NCBI GenBank assembly: GCA_026399435.1 | Contig: JAPLQX010000040.1 | Coordinates: 1-64,000, forward strand | Length of the DNA: 64,000 nt | Source: Rhodocyclales bacterium | GTDB lineage: Bacteria > Pseudomonadota > Gammaproteobacteria > Burkholderiales > Rhodocyclaceae | Reading direction: 5' to 3' | Part shown: one piece after another, positions 33,638 through 42,673 of the stretch | Position numbering within the stretch: position 1 is the stretch's first letter | How the letters are laid out: every line of letters starts with the position of its first letter | Program-made: the position numbers and the translations under genes | The notes under the pieces: generated by a model | What the model was told of the DNA's origin: nothing | Databases searched by the model: none | Seen by the model: only the letters and a program-made list of their open reading frames with translations

Positions 33638-35071
33638 ATGAACGCTATCGAACAGCAAGCGCAGCAGAACATAGAGGCGACGGCATTCAGGCAGGTGTTC
33701 GAGCGCATGCATGCCGCGACGCGGCGCAGCGCGCAGGTGGAGCGCGCCACCCGGCAGGCGCGTCTCGACGCGCTGGCGGCGCTGGTGCACGACAACGCCG
33801 AGCGTTTCGTCACCGCGATCTCGGCCGACTTCGGCCATCGCTCGGCGCATGAAACCCGGCTGCTGGAACTCTTTCCCAGCCTGGAGTCGATCCGCCACAC
33901 CCGCTCGCACTTCGGCGCATGGATGAAGCCGCAGCGCAAGTCGGCGTCGATCTGGTTCCGCCCCGGGCGGGCGCGCATCATCCTGCAGCCGCTGGGCGTG
34001 GTCGGCATCATCGTGCCGTGGAACTACCCGCTGTTCCTCGCCGTTTCGCCGCTGGCGGCGGCACTGGCGGCCGGCAACCGCGTCATGATCAAAATGTCGG
34101 AATTCACCCCGCGCACCGGCGAACTGCTGGCCGAACTGGTGGCGAAGTATTTCGCCGCGGACGATGTCGCGGTGGTGCTGGGCGATGCGACGGTCGGCGC
34201 CGATTTCGCGCGCCTGCCTTTCGACCACCTGCTATTCACCGGCTCGACCAAGGTCGGCCACGACATCATGCGCATGGCGGCCGACAACCTGACGCCCGTC
34301 ACGCTGGAACTGGGCGGCAAGTCGCCGGCGATCGTCGGGCCCGACTATCCGATGGACAAGGCCGCCGAGCGCATCATGGTCGGCAAGCTGCTCAACGCCG
34401 GGCAGACCTGCATCGCGCCCGATTACGTGCTGGTGCCGGCCGGCCGCGAGCAGGCTTTCATCGACGCGGCGCGCGCAGTCGTGGCGAAGTGCTTCCCGGA
34501 ACTGGCGACCACGCCGGATTACACCTCGATCGTCAATGACCGCCACTACCAGCGCCTGCAGGGTTACGTTGCCGACGCGCAGGCGCGCGGCGCGAAGATC
34601 GAGCCGCTGTCGACGGCGATGCCCGATGAAGAGCGGCGCAAGCTGCCGCCGCTGGCGCTGCTGAATGTCGATGACAACATGCGCGTGATGCAGGACGAGA
34701 TCTTCGGCCCGCTGCTGCCGGTGCTGCCCTACCAGGACCTCGACGCGGCGATCGCCTACGTCAATCAGCATCCGCGTCCGCTGGCGCTGTACTGCTTCGA
34801 GAACGATGCCGACCGCCGCGATCGCGTGCTGAACGAAACCGTGGCCGGCGGCGTGACGATCAACGACACCATCCTGCACATCGCGCAGGAGGAGCTGCCC
34901 TTCGGCGGCGTCGGCCCCAGCGGCATGGGCCATTACCACGGCATCGAGGGCTTCAAGACCTTCACCAAGCAGAAGGCGGTGTTCTATCAATCGGGCTTGA
35001 ACGGCATGTCGCTGTTCAATCCGCCGTATGGCGCGCTGTTCGAGCGCCTGACCAAGTTCCTGATTCGCTGA
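33638..35071 (+). CDS. Aldehyde dehydrogenase, coniferyl-aldehyde dehydrogenase type
   Basis: A 477-residue NAD(P)-dependent aldehyde dehydrogenase. The catalytic set is LELGGKSP (general-base Glu) and NAGQTCIAP (Cys258). The sequence IIVPWNYPLFLAVSPLAAALAAGNRV and the C-terminal FLIR-ending hydrophobic tail match the coniferyl aldehyde dehydrogenase group, which also includes long-chain aldehyde oxidisers. Its position before a lipase and near fatty alcohol genes makes a fatty aldehyde substrate equally possible. Confidence 0.88.
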   Translation: MNAIEQQAQQNIEATAFRQVFERMHAATRRSAQVERATRQARLDALAALVHDNAERFVTAISADFGHRSAHETRLLELFPSLESIRHTRSHFGAWMKPQRKSASIWFRPGRARIILQPLGVVGIIVPWNYPLFLAVSPLAAALAAGNRVMIKMSEFTPRTGELLAELVAKYFAADDVAVVLGDATVGADFARLPFDHLLFTGSTKVGHDIMRMAADNLTPVTLELGGKSPAIVGPDYPMDKAAERIMVGKLLNAGQTCIAPDYVLVPAGREQAFIDAARAVVAKCFPELATTPDYTSIVNDRHYQRLQGYVADAQARGAKIEPLSTAMPDEERRKLPPLALLNVDDNMRVMQDEIFGPLLPVLPYQDLDAAIAYVNQHPRPLALYCFENDADRRDRVLNETVAGGVTINDTILHIAQEELPFGGVGPSGMGHYHGIEGFKTFTKQKAVFYQSGLNGMSLFNPPYGALFERLTKFLIR

Positions 35072-35080
35072 AAGCCGGCG

Positions 35081-35986
35081 ATGGCGGCACGGCAATTCCG
35101 CTGGCTTCTGCTCGGTGAGCTGCTGGGCTACTTCCTGCTCGGCGGGTGGCTGGTCTCGTGTGGCTGGACACCGCCGCAGGCGGTCGGCCTCGCGTTGGCA
35201 GGCTTCTTCGGCGGGCGATTGTTCGTCGTGGGACTGACCTTCGTTCTCATGCTGCAGGGGCGCGGCGCCGTGCCGTTGGAACTGCGCATCGGGCCCTACG
35301 GCGCCTTGCGCATGGTGCTGGAGGAATATCTCGGCTTTGTCGTGCTGTTCTCCTTGATCCAGCCCTTCGAATCCTTCTGGCTGGGGCCGGATCGGCTGGC
35401 GAAACCCGCTGCCGGCCGCCCGCCGCTGCTGCTGATCCACGGCTACCAGTGCAATCGCGGCTTCTGGTTCTGGCTGCGGCCGCGGCTCGAAGCCGCCGGC
35501 TGGACCGTGGCGACGCACAGCCTGGAGCCGGTGTTTTCGGACATCGATGCCTATGCGGAAGGCATTGCCCGGCGCATCGACGAGGTGCTGGCCGCAACCG
35601 GAGCATCCCAGGTGATCCTCGTCGGCCACAGCATGGGCGGCCTGGCGTCGCGCGCCTACCTGCGCCGCCACGGCAGCGCGAAAGTGGCGCGCCTGATTAC
35701 GCTGGGCTCGCCGCATCACGGCACCCTGCTGGCGTCGCTGGGCCTCGGCCCGAATGCGCGGCAGATGCGCGTCGGCAGTTCCTGGCTGAGCGCGCTGGCG
35801 GCGCCGCTGCCGCCGGGCTCGGTGTCGATCTACAGTTGCCACGACAATTACGTGTTTCCGCAGCAGGCCTGCTCGACGCTGGAAGGCGCGGCCAACGTCG
35901 CCATCGGCGGCGTCAGCCATCTGGGCATGGCCTTTTCGCCCCGGGTGCTGGGCAATTTGATGGCAGCGCTCGAACCATCGGTTTGA
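35081..35986 (+). CDS. Membrane-anchored alpha/beta hydrolase (lipase/acyltransferase-like)
   Basis: A 301-residue protein with hydrophobic helices at the N terminus (about residues 5-25 and 33-58, and another near 82-95). An alpha/beta hydrolase domain follows: oxyanion motif LLLIHGYQCNRGFW, nucleophile elbow VGHSMGGLASR and TLGSPHHGT. Likely a triacylglycerol or ester hydrolase at the inner membrane. It starts nine bases after the aldehyde dehydrogenase. Confidence 0.85.
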   Translation: MAARQFRWLLLGELLGYFLLGGWLVSCGWTPPQAVGLALAGFFGGRLFVVGLTFVLMLQGRGAVPLELRIGPYGALRMVLEEYLGFVVLFSLIQPFESFWLGPDRLAKPAAGRPPLLLIHGYQCNRGFWFWLRPRLEAAGWTVATHSLEPVFSDIDAYAEGIARRIDEVLAATGASQVILVGHSMGGLASRAYLRRHGSAKVARLITLGSPHHGTLLASLGLGPNARQMRVGSSWLSALAAPLPPGSVSIYSCHDNYVFPQQACSTLEGAANVAIGGVSHLGMAFSPRVLGNLMAALEPSV

Positions 35987-36007
35987 ATTTGAATGATCGG
36001 GAACGTC

Positions 36008-37600
36008 ATGAAGGAATTCGATTACATCGTAATAGGCGGCGGCGCCGGAGGTTGTGCCGTGGCAGGGCGGCTTGCGGAAGATCCGGCCGTCAGCGTGTGC
36101 CTTCTGGAAGCGGGCAAGAGCGATGACCAGACCCTGATCAAGGTGCCCTTCTGCACGGCATTGATGCTGCCGACGTCGATCAACAACTGGGCCTTCCAGA
36201 CCGTTCCGCAGCCGGGCCTCAACGGCAGGCGCGGCTATGTGCCGCGCGGCAAGGCGCTGGGCGGGTCGAGCTCGATCAATGCGATGGTCTATACGCGAGG
36301 CCATCCCTGGGATTACGACCACTGGGCCGCTTTGGGCAACGACGGCTGGTCCTGGCGCGACGTATTGCCCTACTTCAAAAAATCGGAACACAACGAGAAC
36401 TTCCGGGACGAGCATCACGGACAGGGCGGGCCGCTCAATGTCGCAAACCTGCGGTCGCTGAACCCGTTCCAGGAAATCTATCTCGAGGCCGCCCGGCAGG
36501 CCGGCTTCAAGCTGATCGATGATTTCAACGGCGCCGACCAAGAGGGCATCGGCATCTATCAGGTCACCCAGAAGAACGGCGAACGCTGGAATGCCGCGCG
36601 TGCCTATCTGGCCAGCCGCCCCAACCTGACGGTGATCACGCAGATGCGGGCGCGACGCATCCTGTTTTCCGGCAAGCGTGCCAGCGGCGTGGAATTCCTG
36701 CAAGGCGGCGAAATCCGGACGTTCAAGGCGAAGCGCGAGGTGATCCTGAGCGCCGGTGCGCTGCAATCGCCCCAGCTGTTGATGCTTTCGGGAATCGGCG
36801 CCGGCGCCGAACTGCAGCAATTCGGCATCCCCGTGATCCACGACCTGCGGGGCGTGGGCAAGAATCTGCAGGACCATCCCGACTACATTTTCAACTACCG
36901 GGCCAAGTCGCTCGACCTGCTCGGCATCTCGCTGGGCGGCTCTCTGCAATTGATCAAGGAGATCGGCCGCTACCGGAGGGACCGCACCGGCATGATGACG
37001 TCGAACGGCGCCGAGGGCGGCGGCTTCCTGCGGCGTTATCCGGATTCGCCGGCGCCGGAATTCCAGTTGCACTTCGTGGTCGGCATGATCGACAGCCATG
37101 CGCGCAAACTGCACATGGGACACGGCTATTCCTGCCATATCTGCCTGTTGCGGCCGAAGAGCATCGGCACGGTGAGCCTCGCCAGCGCCGATCCGACGGC
37201 CGCCCCCGACATCGATCCGAAGTTCTTCGACCATCCCGACGATCTCGATGCCATGGTCGATGGCTTCAAGCTCACCCGGAAACTCATGGATGCGCCGGCG
37301 CTGGCCAACATCCGCAGCGGCGAGCTCTACACCGCGGGGATACATTCCGACGACGCGATTCGAGAAGAACTGAAGAACCGTTCGGACACCATCTATCACC
37401 CGGTCGGCACCTGCAAGATGGGCTCCGATGCGATGGCGGTGGTCGATTCCCGCTTGCGCGTGCATGGCCTCGAAGGCCTGCGCGTGGTCGATGCCTCGAT
37501 CATGCCTACGCTGATCGGCGGCAACACCAACGCGCCGACCATGATGATCGGCGAAAAGGCCGCCGAGATGATTCGGATGGACAGCGCGCGCGGCGCCTGA
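36008..37600 (+). CDS. GMC-family FAD-dependent oxidoreductase (choline/alcohol dehydrogenase-like)
   Basis: A 530-residue flavoenzyme. The N-terminal dinucleotide motif is IVIGGGAGGCAVAGRL, the first GMC signature GKALGGSSSINAMVYTRG, and the second GALQSPQLLMLSGIG. The C terminus has the active-site HPVGTCKMG (His) and GGNTNAPTMMIGEKAAE (Asn/His region). Family role: oxidation of alcohols, including choline and long-chain or cyclic alcohols. The start at 36008 was chosen over 35993 because the FAD motif normally lies within the first ten residues. Co-directional with the lipase and aldehyde dehydrogenase, so alcohol-to-acid oxidation is likely. Confidence 0.88.
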   Translation: MKEFDYIVIGGGAGGCAVAGRLAEDPAVSVCLLEAGKSDDQTLIKVPFCTALMLPTSINNWAFQTVPQPGLNGRRGYVPRGKALGGSSSINAMVYTRGHPWDYDHWAALGNDGWSWRDVLPYFKKSEHNENFRDEHHGQGGPLNVANLRSLNPFQEIYLEAARQAGFKLIDDFNGADQEGIGIYQVTQKNGERWNAARAYLASRPNLTVITQMRARRILFSGKRASGVEFLQGGEIRTFKAKREVILSAGALQSPQLLMLSGIGAGAELQQFGIPVIHDLRGVGKNLQDHPDYIFNYRAKSLDLLGISLGGSLQLIKEIGRYRRDRTGMMTSNGAEGGGFLRRYPDSPAPEFQLHFVVGMIDSHARKLHMGHGYSCHICLLRPKSIGTVSLASADPTAAPDIDPKFFDHPDDLDAMVDGFKLTRKLMDAPALANIRSGELYTAGIHSDDAIREELKNRSDTIYHPVGTCKMGSDAMAVVDSRLRVHGLEGLRVVDASIMPTLIGGNTNAPTMMIGEKAAEMIRMDSARGA

Positions 37601-37618
37601 CTCAGCAGCGGACGCACC

Positions 37619-37631
37619 GCCGGCGCCGACT
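37619..37631 (+). repeat. 13-bp interspersed motif variant beside the long repeat
   Basis: GCCGGCGCCGACT ends one base before the TTAACGTGAA end of repeat copy 2. Confidence 0.6.
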
Positions 37632-37632
37632 C

Positions 37633-37810
37633 TTAACGTGAAGCAACTCGTTCAGAGCGTCTGGTGATAGCCGAGCGAAGCGAGCAATTCAGAAGCCTCT
37701 CCGCGAGGGGGCGAGGCGGGAATTCGCGACGCATGCGTCGCGCCGCCGCAGCCGGCTGGCTGTGCAAAGCCAGCCGTGGGCCGCGCAGCGGATGGGAGGG
37801 GCGGGCCTTT
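37633..37810 (+). repeat. Interspersed repeat, copy 2 (long form, 178 bp)
   Basis: The copy starts TTAACGTGAAGC and ends GGGCCTTT. It contains GTGATAGCCGAGCG (also in copy 3), the palindrome CGCGACGCATGCGTCGCG and the hairpin CGGCTGGCT/AGCCAGCCG (also in copy 1). It is inverted relative to copy 1. Confidence 0.85.
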
Positions 37811-37927
37811 AATTTGCCTTTAGCTACGGCCGCTGCGCTTAACGCCGGTGATGCCGGCGTTAGCCTTCACTGAAACTTCGTTTTCGCGTGTTTCATCTTC
37901 TGCGGGTGGTGCTCGGTGTCATGAGCG

Positions 37928-39916
37928 TTAGAAGTGGATGCCGCGCATGAGCTGGGTGAAGGCGATCTGATCGGCCGAGGGCGGCGGCAGTGCACCTTCG
38001 GCCTTGCCTTTCGCCGCCGATGAGTCGGGGAACATCCGGTAAACGGTATTCATGATGATCTGCGCGACGCGCGGCGCCGCCGCATGAAGCACCTGGCCGA
38101 AGATCCCGAGCCGGGTGGCGATGCGCACCGGCCGGTGCACGATGGCATCCACGATCATGTCGGCGGCATCTTCCGGGGTCAGGGTCGGCACATGGTCGTA
38201 GAGCTTGGTCGGGGCGATCATCGGAGTTTTCACCAGCGGCATGTTGATGGTGGTGAACTCGATGCCGCGATCGACGAACTCGGAGGCCGCGCAGCGGGTC
38301 CAGGCATCCAGCGCGGCTTTCGAGGCGACGTAGGCCGAGAAGCGCGGGGCATTGGTCAGCACGCCGATCGAGGAGATGTTGATGACGTGGCCGGCGCGTT
38401 TTTCGAGCATCTTCGGCAGCAGGCCCATGGTCAGGCGCAGGGAACCGAAGTAATTGACCTGCATGGTGCGGTCGAAATCGTGCATGCGGTCGAAGGAGTT
38501 TTCGATGCCGCGGCGGATCGAGCGGCCGGCGTTGTTCACCAGGATGTCGACCCCGCCATGCGCCTCGGTGACCTGGCGCACCATGACTTCGCACTGCGTC
38601 TCGTCGGCGACGTCTACGGAATAGGGGATCAGCGTGAGTCCCTTGGCCTTGGCTTCGGCGACGGTTTCGTCCAGCTTTTCCTTGTCGCGGGCGACGATGA
38701 TGACGATCGCCCCGGCTGCGGCGATCTTGAATGCCGCCGCCTTGCCGATGCCGCTGGAACCGCCGGTGATCAGCACCACCTTGCCGCCGACCCGGCCCTT
38801 CAGGCTGCGGTCGATGAACAGGTCGGGGTCCATGCGGCGTTCCCAGTAGTCCCAGAGCTTCCAGGCATAGGTGTTGAGCGGCGGAACCGAGATGCCGCTG
38901 CCGGCCAGCGCCTTTTCAGTCTCCCTGCAATCGAAGCGGGTCGGGTAATTGATGAACTGCATGATGTCCTCGGGCAGGCCGAGGTCCTTCATCACCGCGC
39001 GCTGGATGCGGCGCACCGGGGTCAGCGCCATCAGGGACTTGCGTACTCCGCGCGGGATGAAGCCGAGCAGGGCGGCGTTGATGCGCATCCCCATTTCGGG
39101 AGCGTGGCCGGCGCGGGCGAAGACGTTGAGCACATCGCCGACGCGCATAGGATGCGGATCGGTGAGATGGAAGCAGCGGCCGTCCAGATTCTTCTGATGG
39201 GAGAGATAGGCCAGGGCGTCGACCACGAAGTCCACCGGGACGATGTTGATGCGGCCGCCTTCGAGGCCGATGCTGGGCATCCAGGGCGGCAGGATCCTGC
39301 GCATCTTCTGGATCAGCTTGAAGAAGTAATAGGGACCGTCGATCTTGTCCGCTTCCCCGGTGTGTGAATCGCCGACCACGAGGCCCGGACGATAGACGCG
39401 CCAGGGACGCTTGCATTCGGCGCGCACGATGCGCTCGGATTCATGCTTGGTGCCGAAGTAGGGATGGTCCAGATTCTCCGCTTCGTCGAACATGTCCTCG
39501 CGGAAAATGCCCTCGAACATGCCGGCGGCCGCGATCGAACTGACATGGTGAAAGCAGCCGGCGTCGATCTGCTGCGCCAGCGCGACGGCGTTGCGCGTGC
39601 CATCGACATTGGCGGCCATCTGCACCTCGGCACTGGCCTTCAGGTCATAGATGGCGGCCAGATGGTAGTAGTGGTCGACCTTGCCCTTGAGCTTTTTCAG
39701 ATCGGCCTTGCCGACGCCCAGGCAGGGCTGGCACAGGTCGCCGACGACCGGGATGGCGCGGTCCTTGTCGGCGTTCCAGTAGTCGTAGAGCGCGTCCAGA
39801 CGCTCGGGACTTTTGTCGCGGGTAAGGAAGTAAACGGTAGCCGTCGGCTTTTCGAGCAATTTGGCAACCAGTCGCTTGCCGATGAACCCGGTTGCCCCGG
39901 TGACAAAATAGATCAT
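37928..39916 (-). CDS. Two-domain fatty acyl-CoA reductase (alcohol-forming type)
   Basis: A 662-residue fusion of two SDR domains. The N-terminal extended SDR (residues 1-370) has VTGATGFIGKRL and the catalytic Tyr/Lys in YFGTKHESER. The C-terminal classical SDR (about 378-640) has TGGSSGIGKA and SAYVASKAAL. Length, domain order and many segments match the fatty acyl-CoA reductases of wax-ester-making Marinobacter, as I remember them, in which acyl-CoA is reduced through aldehyde to fatty alcohol with an Acr1-like C-terminal half. The start follows GAGGAGG. It is divergent from the phasin gene, and a wax ester synthase gene lies 3.5 kb away. Confidence 0.85.
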   Translation of the reverse strand: MIYFVTGATGFIGKRLVAKLLEKPTATVYFLTRDKSPERLDALYDYWNADKDRAIPVVGDLCQPCLGVGKADLKKLKGKVDHYYHLAAIYDLKASAEVQMAANVDGTRNAVALAQQIDAGCFHHVSSIAAAGMFEGIFREDMFDEAENLDHPYFGTKHESERIVRAECKRPWRVYRPGLVVGDSHTGEADKIDGPYYFFKLIQKMRRILPPWMPSIGLEGGRINIVPVDFVVDALAYLSHQKNLDGRCFHLTDPHPMRVGDVLNVFARAGHAPEMGMRINAALLGFIPRGVRKSLMALTPVRRIQRAVMKDLGLPEDIMQFINYPTRFDCRETEKALAGSGISVPPLNTYAWKLWDYWERRMDPDLFIDRSLKGRVGGKVVLITGGSSGIGKAAAFKIAAAGAIVIIVARDKEKLDETVAEAKAKGLTLIPYSVDVADETQCEVMVRQVTEAHGGVDILVNNAGRSIRRGIENSFDRMHDFDRTMQVNYFGSLRLTMGLLPKMLEKRAGHVINISSIGVLTNAPRFSAYVASKAALDAWTRCAASEFVDRGIEFTTINMPLVKTPMIAPTKLYDHVPTLTPEDAADMIVDAIVHRPVRIATRLGIFGQVLHAAAPRVAQIIMNTVYRMFPDSSAAKGKAEGALPPPSADQIAFTQLMRGIHF

Positions 39917-40130
39917 TGCTGCCTCCTCGTCATTGTTCGATGAAACCCCGTAGCCCCGTCCAGCGAGATCGTTTGCGGAATGATACAGAAGCAAAGCCGC
40001 GGGAGGGGCGCGCGGGACTATTAGTGTGACCCCTCTAATCGAAATGGTTAGTCTGGGCCTTGTGGCAGGCATGGCGCCTGCCGAGGCCTCGCAGGCGAGG
40101 CATCGGGAATCAATCAATCAGGAGGGTGTC

Positions 40131-40625
40131 ATGGTCAAGAAGCTCGTGGTAAAGAAACTCAAGTCCGTCGGCAAGGATAGCCAGTTGTCCGCCACCATTC
40201 GCGAATCGGCGCAGCAGATTTGGCTGGCCGGGCTTGGTGCGTTCGCCAAGGCGCAACAGGAAGGCAACAAGGTGTTCGATGCGCTGGTCCGCCAGGGCGA
40301 GTCGATCCAGAAGAGTACACGCAAGGTGGCTGAAGACAAGGTGACCGAAATGGCAGCCAAAGCCACCGGAACGTGGGACAAGCTCGAGCAGGTATTCGAG
40401 AATCGTGTCGCCCGTTCGCTGCACAGCCTTGGTGTTCCGACGCGGGACGACGTCGCCGTGCTGGCGAAGCGCGTTGCGGAATTGAAGGCCGAGGTGGAAA
40501 AACTGAACAAGGGCGCACCCAAGGCCGCGCCGAAGGCTGCGAAGCCGAAAGCCGCGGCGGCCAAGCCGGCGCGCCGCGCAGCCGCGAAGCCAGCAGCCAA
40601 GCCGGTACACAAGGCAGCGGCCTGA
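40131..40625 (+). CDS. Phasin family protein (PhaF/PhaI type)
   Basis: A 164-residue granule-associated protein. Residues 20-115 form the helical phasin domain (SAQQIWLAGLGAFAKAQQEG, then a heptad-rich segment to VAELKAEVEKLNKG). The tail from about residue 122 is a Lys/Ala/Pro repeat as in PhaF, which binds DNA nonspecifically and helps partition granules. The start is supported by AGGAGGG. Here it stands among lipid-ester genes rather than in the phaC cluster, so it may coat PHA or neutral-lipid granules. Confidence 0.87.
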   Translation: MVKKLVVKKLKSVGKDSQLSATIRESAQQIWLAGLGAFAKAQQEGNKVFDALVRQGESIQKSTRKVAEDKVTEMAAKATGTWDKLEQVFENRVARSLHSLGVPTRDDVAVLAKRVAELKAEVEKLNKGAPKAAPKAAKPKAAAAKPARRAAAKPAAKPVHKAAA

Positions 40626-40690
40626 CGCCTGCCCGTAAGGCGGCAATGCCCCCTGTAAAGGCCTGACGGCTGCCGGTGGAGTGTACTGAC

Positions 40691-41935
40691 ATGAGACCGG
40701 CAGACCGGCAGCAGCGTGTGGCCTTGGCGCTGGCGGGAGGCGGGCCGCTCGGCGCGATCTACGAGATCGGGACGCTGATGGCGCTCTCGGAGGCGCTGGA
40801 GGGTCTCGATTTCAATGAGCTTGACGCCTATGTCGGCGTCAGCGCCGGCAGCTTCATCGCCGCCGGTCTCGCCAATGGCCTGAGCCCGGCCTATCTCTAC
40901 CGGATGTTCGTCGACAGCGAATCGGCCGAGGTTCCCTTCGAACCGGAGATGCTGCTCAAGCCGGCTTTCGGCGAGTATGCAGGGCGCGCGGCGGCGGTTC
41001 CAGGCTTGCTGTTCGAGTCCTTCGTCGAGTATTTGCGCAGGCCGCTGCGGCAGGGCTTCCTGGCTTCGTTTCAGCGCCTCTCGCAGGCGATTCCTACCGG
41101 AATTTTCAACAACGCGGGCATGGATGTCTTTCTGACGCGGCTGTTTTCCCTGCCCGGCCTGACCAACGACTTCCGGCAGCTCAAAAGCCGTCTGTTCCTC
41201 ATCGCCACCGACCTCGACTCGGGGACTTCGATTGCGTTCGGCTCCAAAGGCCATGATCACGTCCCGATAGCGACCGCGATTCAGGCCAGCGCCGCACTGC
41301 CGGGGCTGTATCCGCCGGTCGAGATCGACGGCCGCTGGTATGTCGACGGCGCGCTGAAAAAGACCCTGCACGCCTCGGTCGCCCTGAAGGAAGGGGCGCG
41401 GCTGGTGCTCTGCATCAATCCGCTGGTGCCCTTCGATGCCGGCCACGCTTCGCATGAAAAGCATCTCAAGCGCCGCCGGCTGGTCGATGGCGGCTTGCCC
41501 GTGGTCCTCGCGCAAACCTTTCGCGCCATCGTTCACTCGCGCATGAAGACCGGGCTGGAGAAGTACGACATCCAGTACAAGGATGCCGACGTGATCCTGT
41601 TCGAGCCGAGCCGGGACGATGCCGACATGTTCTTCACCAACATGTTCAGCTATGCCGACCGCAAGCGTCTCACGGAACAGGCCTACCGCAAGACGCGGGA
41701 CGAGTTGCTGCGGCGCTACGATGAACTGGCGCCGAAACTGGCCCGCCACGGGGTGTCGATCAACCGTGCCGTGCTCACCGATCCCCACCGGTCGCTGGCG
41801 CGCCGCATGGCCGAGTTGAAGCGCCACCGGGCGCGCAATATGGGGCTGACGGCCTTGCGCCTGTCCGACACGCTGGACGACCTTGCGCGGGCGCTCAGAC
41901 GCCGGCAGCAAAGGCAGAAGCATCAGGCCGCCTGA
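40691..41935 (+). CDS. Patatin-like phospholipase / esterase
   Basis: A 414-residue protein. The oxyanion motif is LALAGGGPLGAIYEIG, the nucleophile elbow GVSAGS (Ser51) and the catalytic Asp lies in YVDGALKK. A C-terminal 150-residue helical region contains many Arg residues. Patatins hydrolyse phospholipids or neutral lipids, and some sit on storage granules. It follows the phasin by 65 bp on the same strand. The start at 40691 gives the usual spacing to the glycine-rich loop. Confidence 0.88.
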   Translation: MRPADRQQRVALALAGGGPLGAIYEIGTLMALSEALEGLDFNELDAYVGVSAGSFIAAGLANGLSPAYLYRMFVDSESAEVPFEPEMLLKPAFGEYAGRAAAVPGLLFESFVEYLRRPLRQGFLASFQRLSQAIPTGIFNNAGMDVFLTRLFSLPGLTNDFRQLKSRLFLIATDLDSGTSIAFGSKGHDHVPIATAIQASAALPGLYPPVEIDGRWYVDGALKKTLHASVALKEGARLVLCINPLVPFDAGHASHEKHLKRRRLVDGGLPVVLAQTFRAIVHSRMKTGLEKYDIQYKDADVILFEPSRDDADMFFTNMFSYADRKRLTEQAYRKTRDELLRRYDELAPKLARHGVSINRAVLTDPHRSLARRMAELKRHRARNMGLTALRLSDTLDDLARALRRRQQRQKHQAA

Positions 41936-42004
41936 TTCCGCAAGGATGACGGGAGGGTTGCAGGTTTCTGCTATCCTCGACGCACTGGTCGAGATGGGTG
42001 ATTG

Positions 42005-42652
42005 ATGGATAGAAAACCGAAGCGCCGCACCCGCGAGCGCATCCTGGAAACGTCCCTGGTACTGTTCAATGACTTCGGCGAACCGAATGTCACGACGCAG
42101 CTGATTTCGGACGAGATGGGGATCAGCCCGGGCAATCTCTACTACCACTTCCACAACAAGGACGAGATCATCGAGTCCCTGTTCGCCGACTTCGAGCGCG
42201 AGATGGAAGAAACCCTCACGGCGCCGGCGCGACGCCCGCCGAACGTGGAGGACATCTGGCTGTTCCTGCACCTGATATTCGAGGGCATCTGGAAGTTCCG
42301 CTTTCTCTATCGCGACATCAACGAGCTGCTGTCGCGCAACCGGGTGCTGGAAACCCACTTCAAGCGCATCGTGGCGCACAAGGTGCATACGGCGACGGTT
42401 ATCTGCCAGGGCCTGGTGGCAACGGGCGACATGAAGGCGACACCGGCGGAGATTCAGGCCCTGGCCGTCAACATGACCGTCGTGGCGACCTACTGGCTGT
42501 CATTCGAGTTTGTCAGCGACCCGAGGAAAAAGATTGACGGAGAGAGTCTGGCGCGCGGCGCCTTTCAGGTCATGGCGCTCGCCGCGCCCTACCTGGTGGG
42601 GCGCTCGCGCAAGTTGTTCGAGGAAGTATCGAAAAATTATCTGACTGCTTGA
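42005..42652 (+). CDS. TetR/AcrR family transcriptional regulator
   Basis: A 215-residue repressor. The N-terminal helix-turn-helix is RERILETSLVLFNDFGEPNVTTQLISDEMGISPGNLYYHFHNKDEII, with recognition helix SPGNLYYHF. The C-terminal ligand domain has no motif that identifies its effector. Given its neighbours, a fatty acyl-CoA effector and control of the lipid genes are plausible. The start follows a TTG that could serve as an alternative codon. Confidence 0.9.
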   Translation: MDRKPKRRTRERILETSLVLFNDFGEPNVTTQLISDEMGISPGNLYYHFHNKDEIIESLFADFEREMEETLTAPARRPPNVEDIWLFLHLIFEGIWKFRFLYRDINELLSRNRVLETHFKRIVAHKVHTATVICQGLVATGDMKATPAEIQALAVNMTVVATYWLSFEFVSDPRKKIDGESLARGAFQVMALAAPYLVGRSRKLFEEVSKNYLTA

Positions 42653-42673
42653 GCAAAGGAGAGGAGACGCATC

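Larger units (their letters stand above)
37601..37927. other. Intergenic region with long repeat and hairpin
   Basis: No gene is seen. It holds the 13-bp motif (37619-37631), repeat copy 2 (37633-37810) and a hairpin with 9-bp arms TAACGCCGG/CCGGCGTTA (37840-37862). The flanking genes converge here. Confidence 0.7.

Noticed and set aside
34232-37465. A 1077-codon open frame on the minus strand.
   Set aside because: It lies antisense to the aldehyde dehydrogenase, lipase and GMC oxidoreductase, all with intact catalytic motifs; low-complexity translation.
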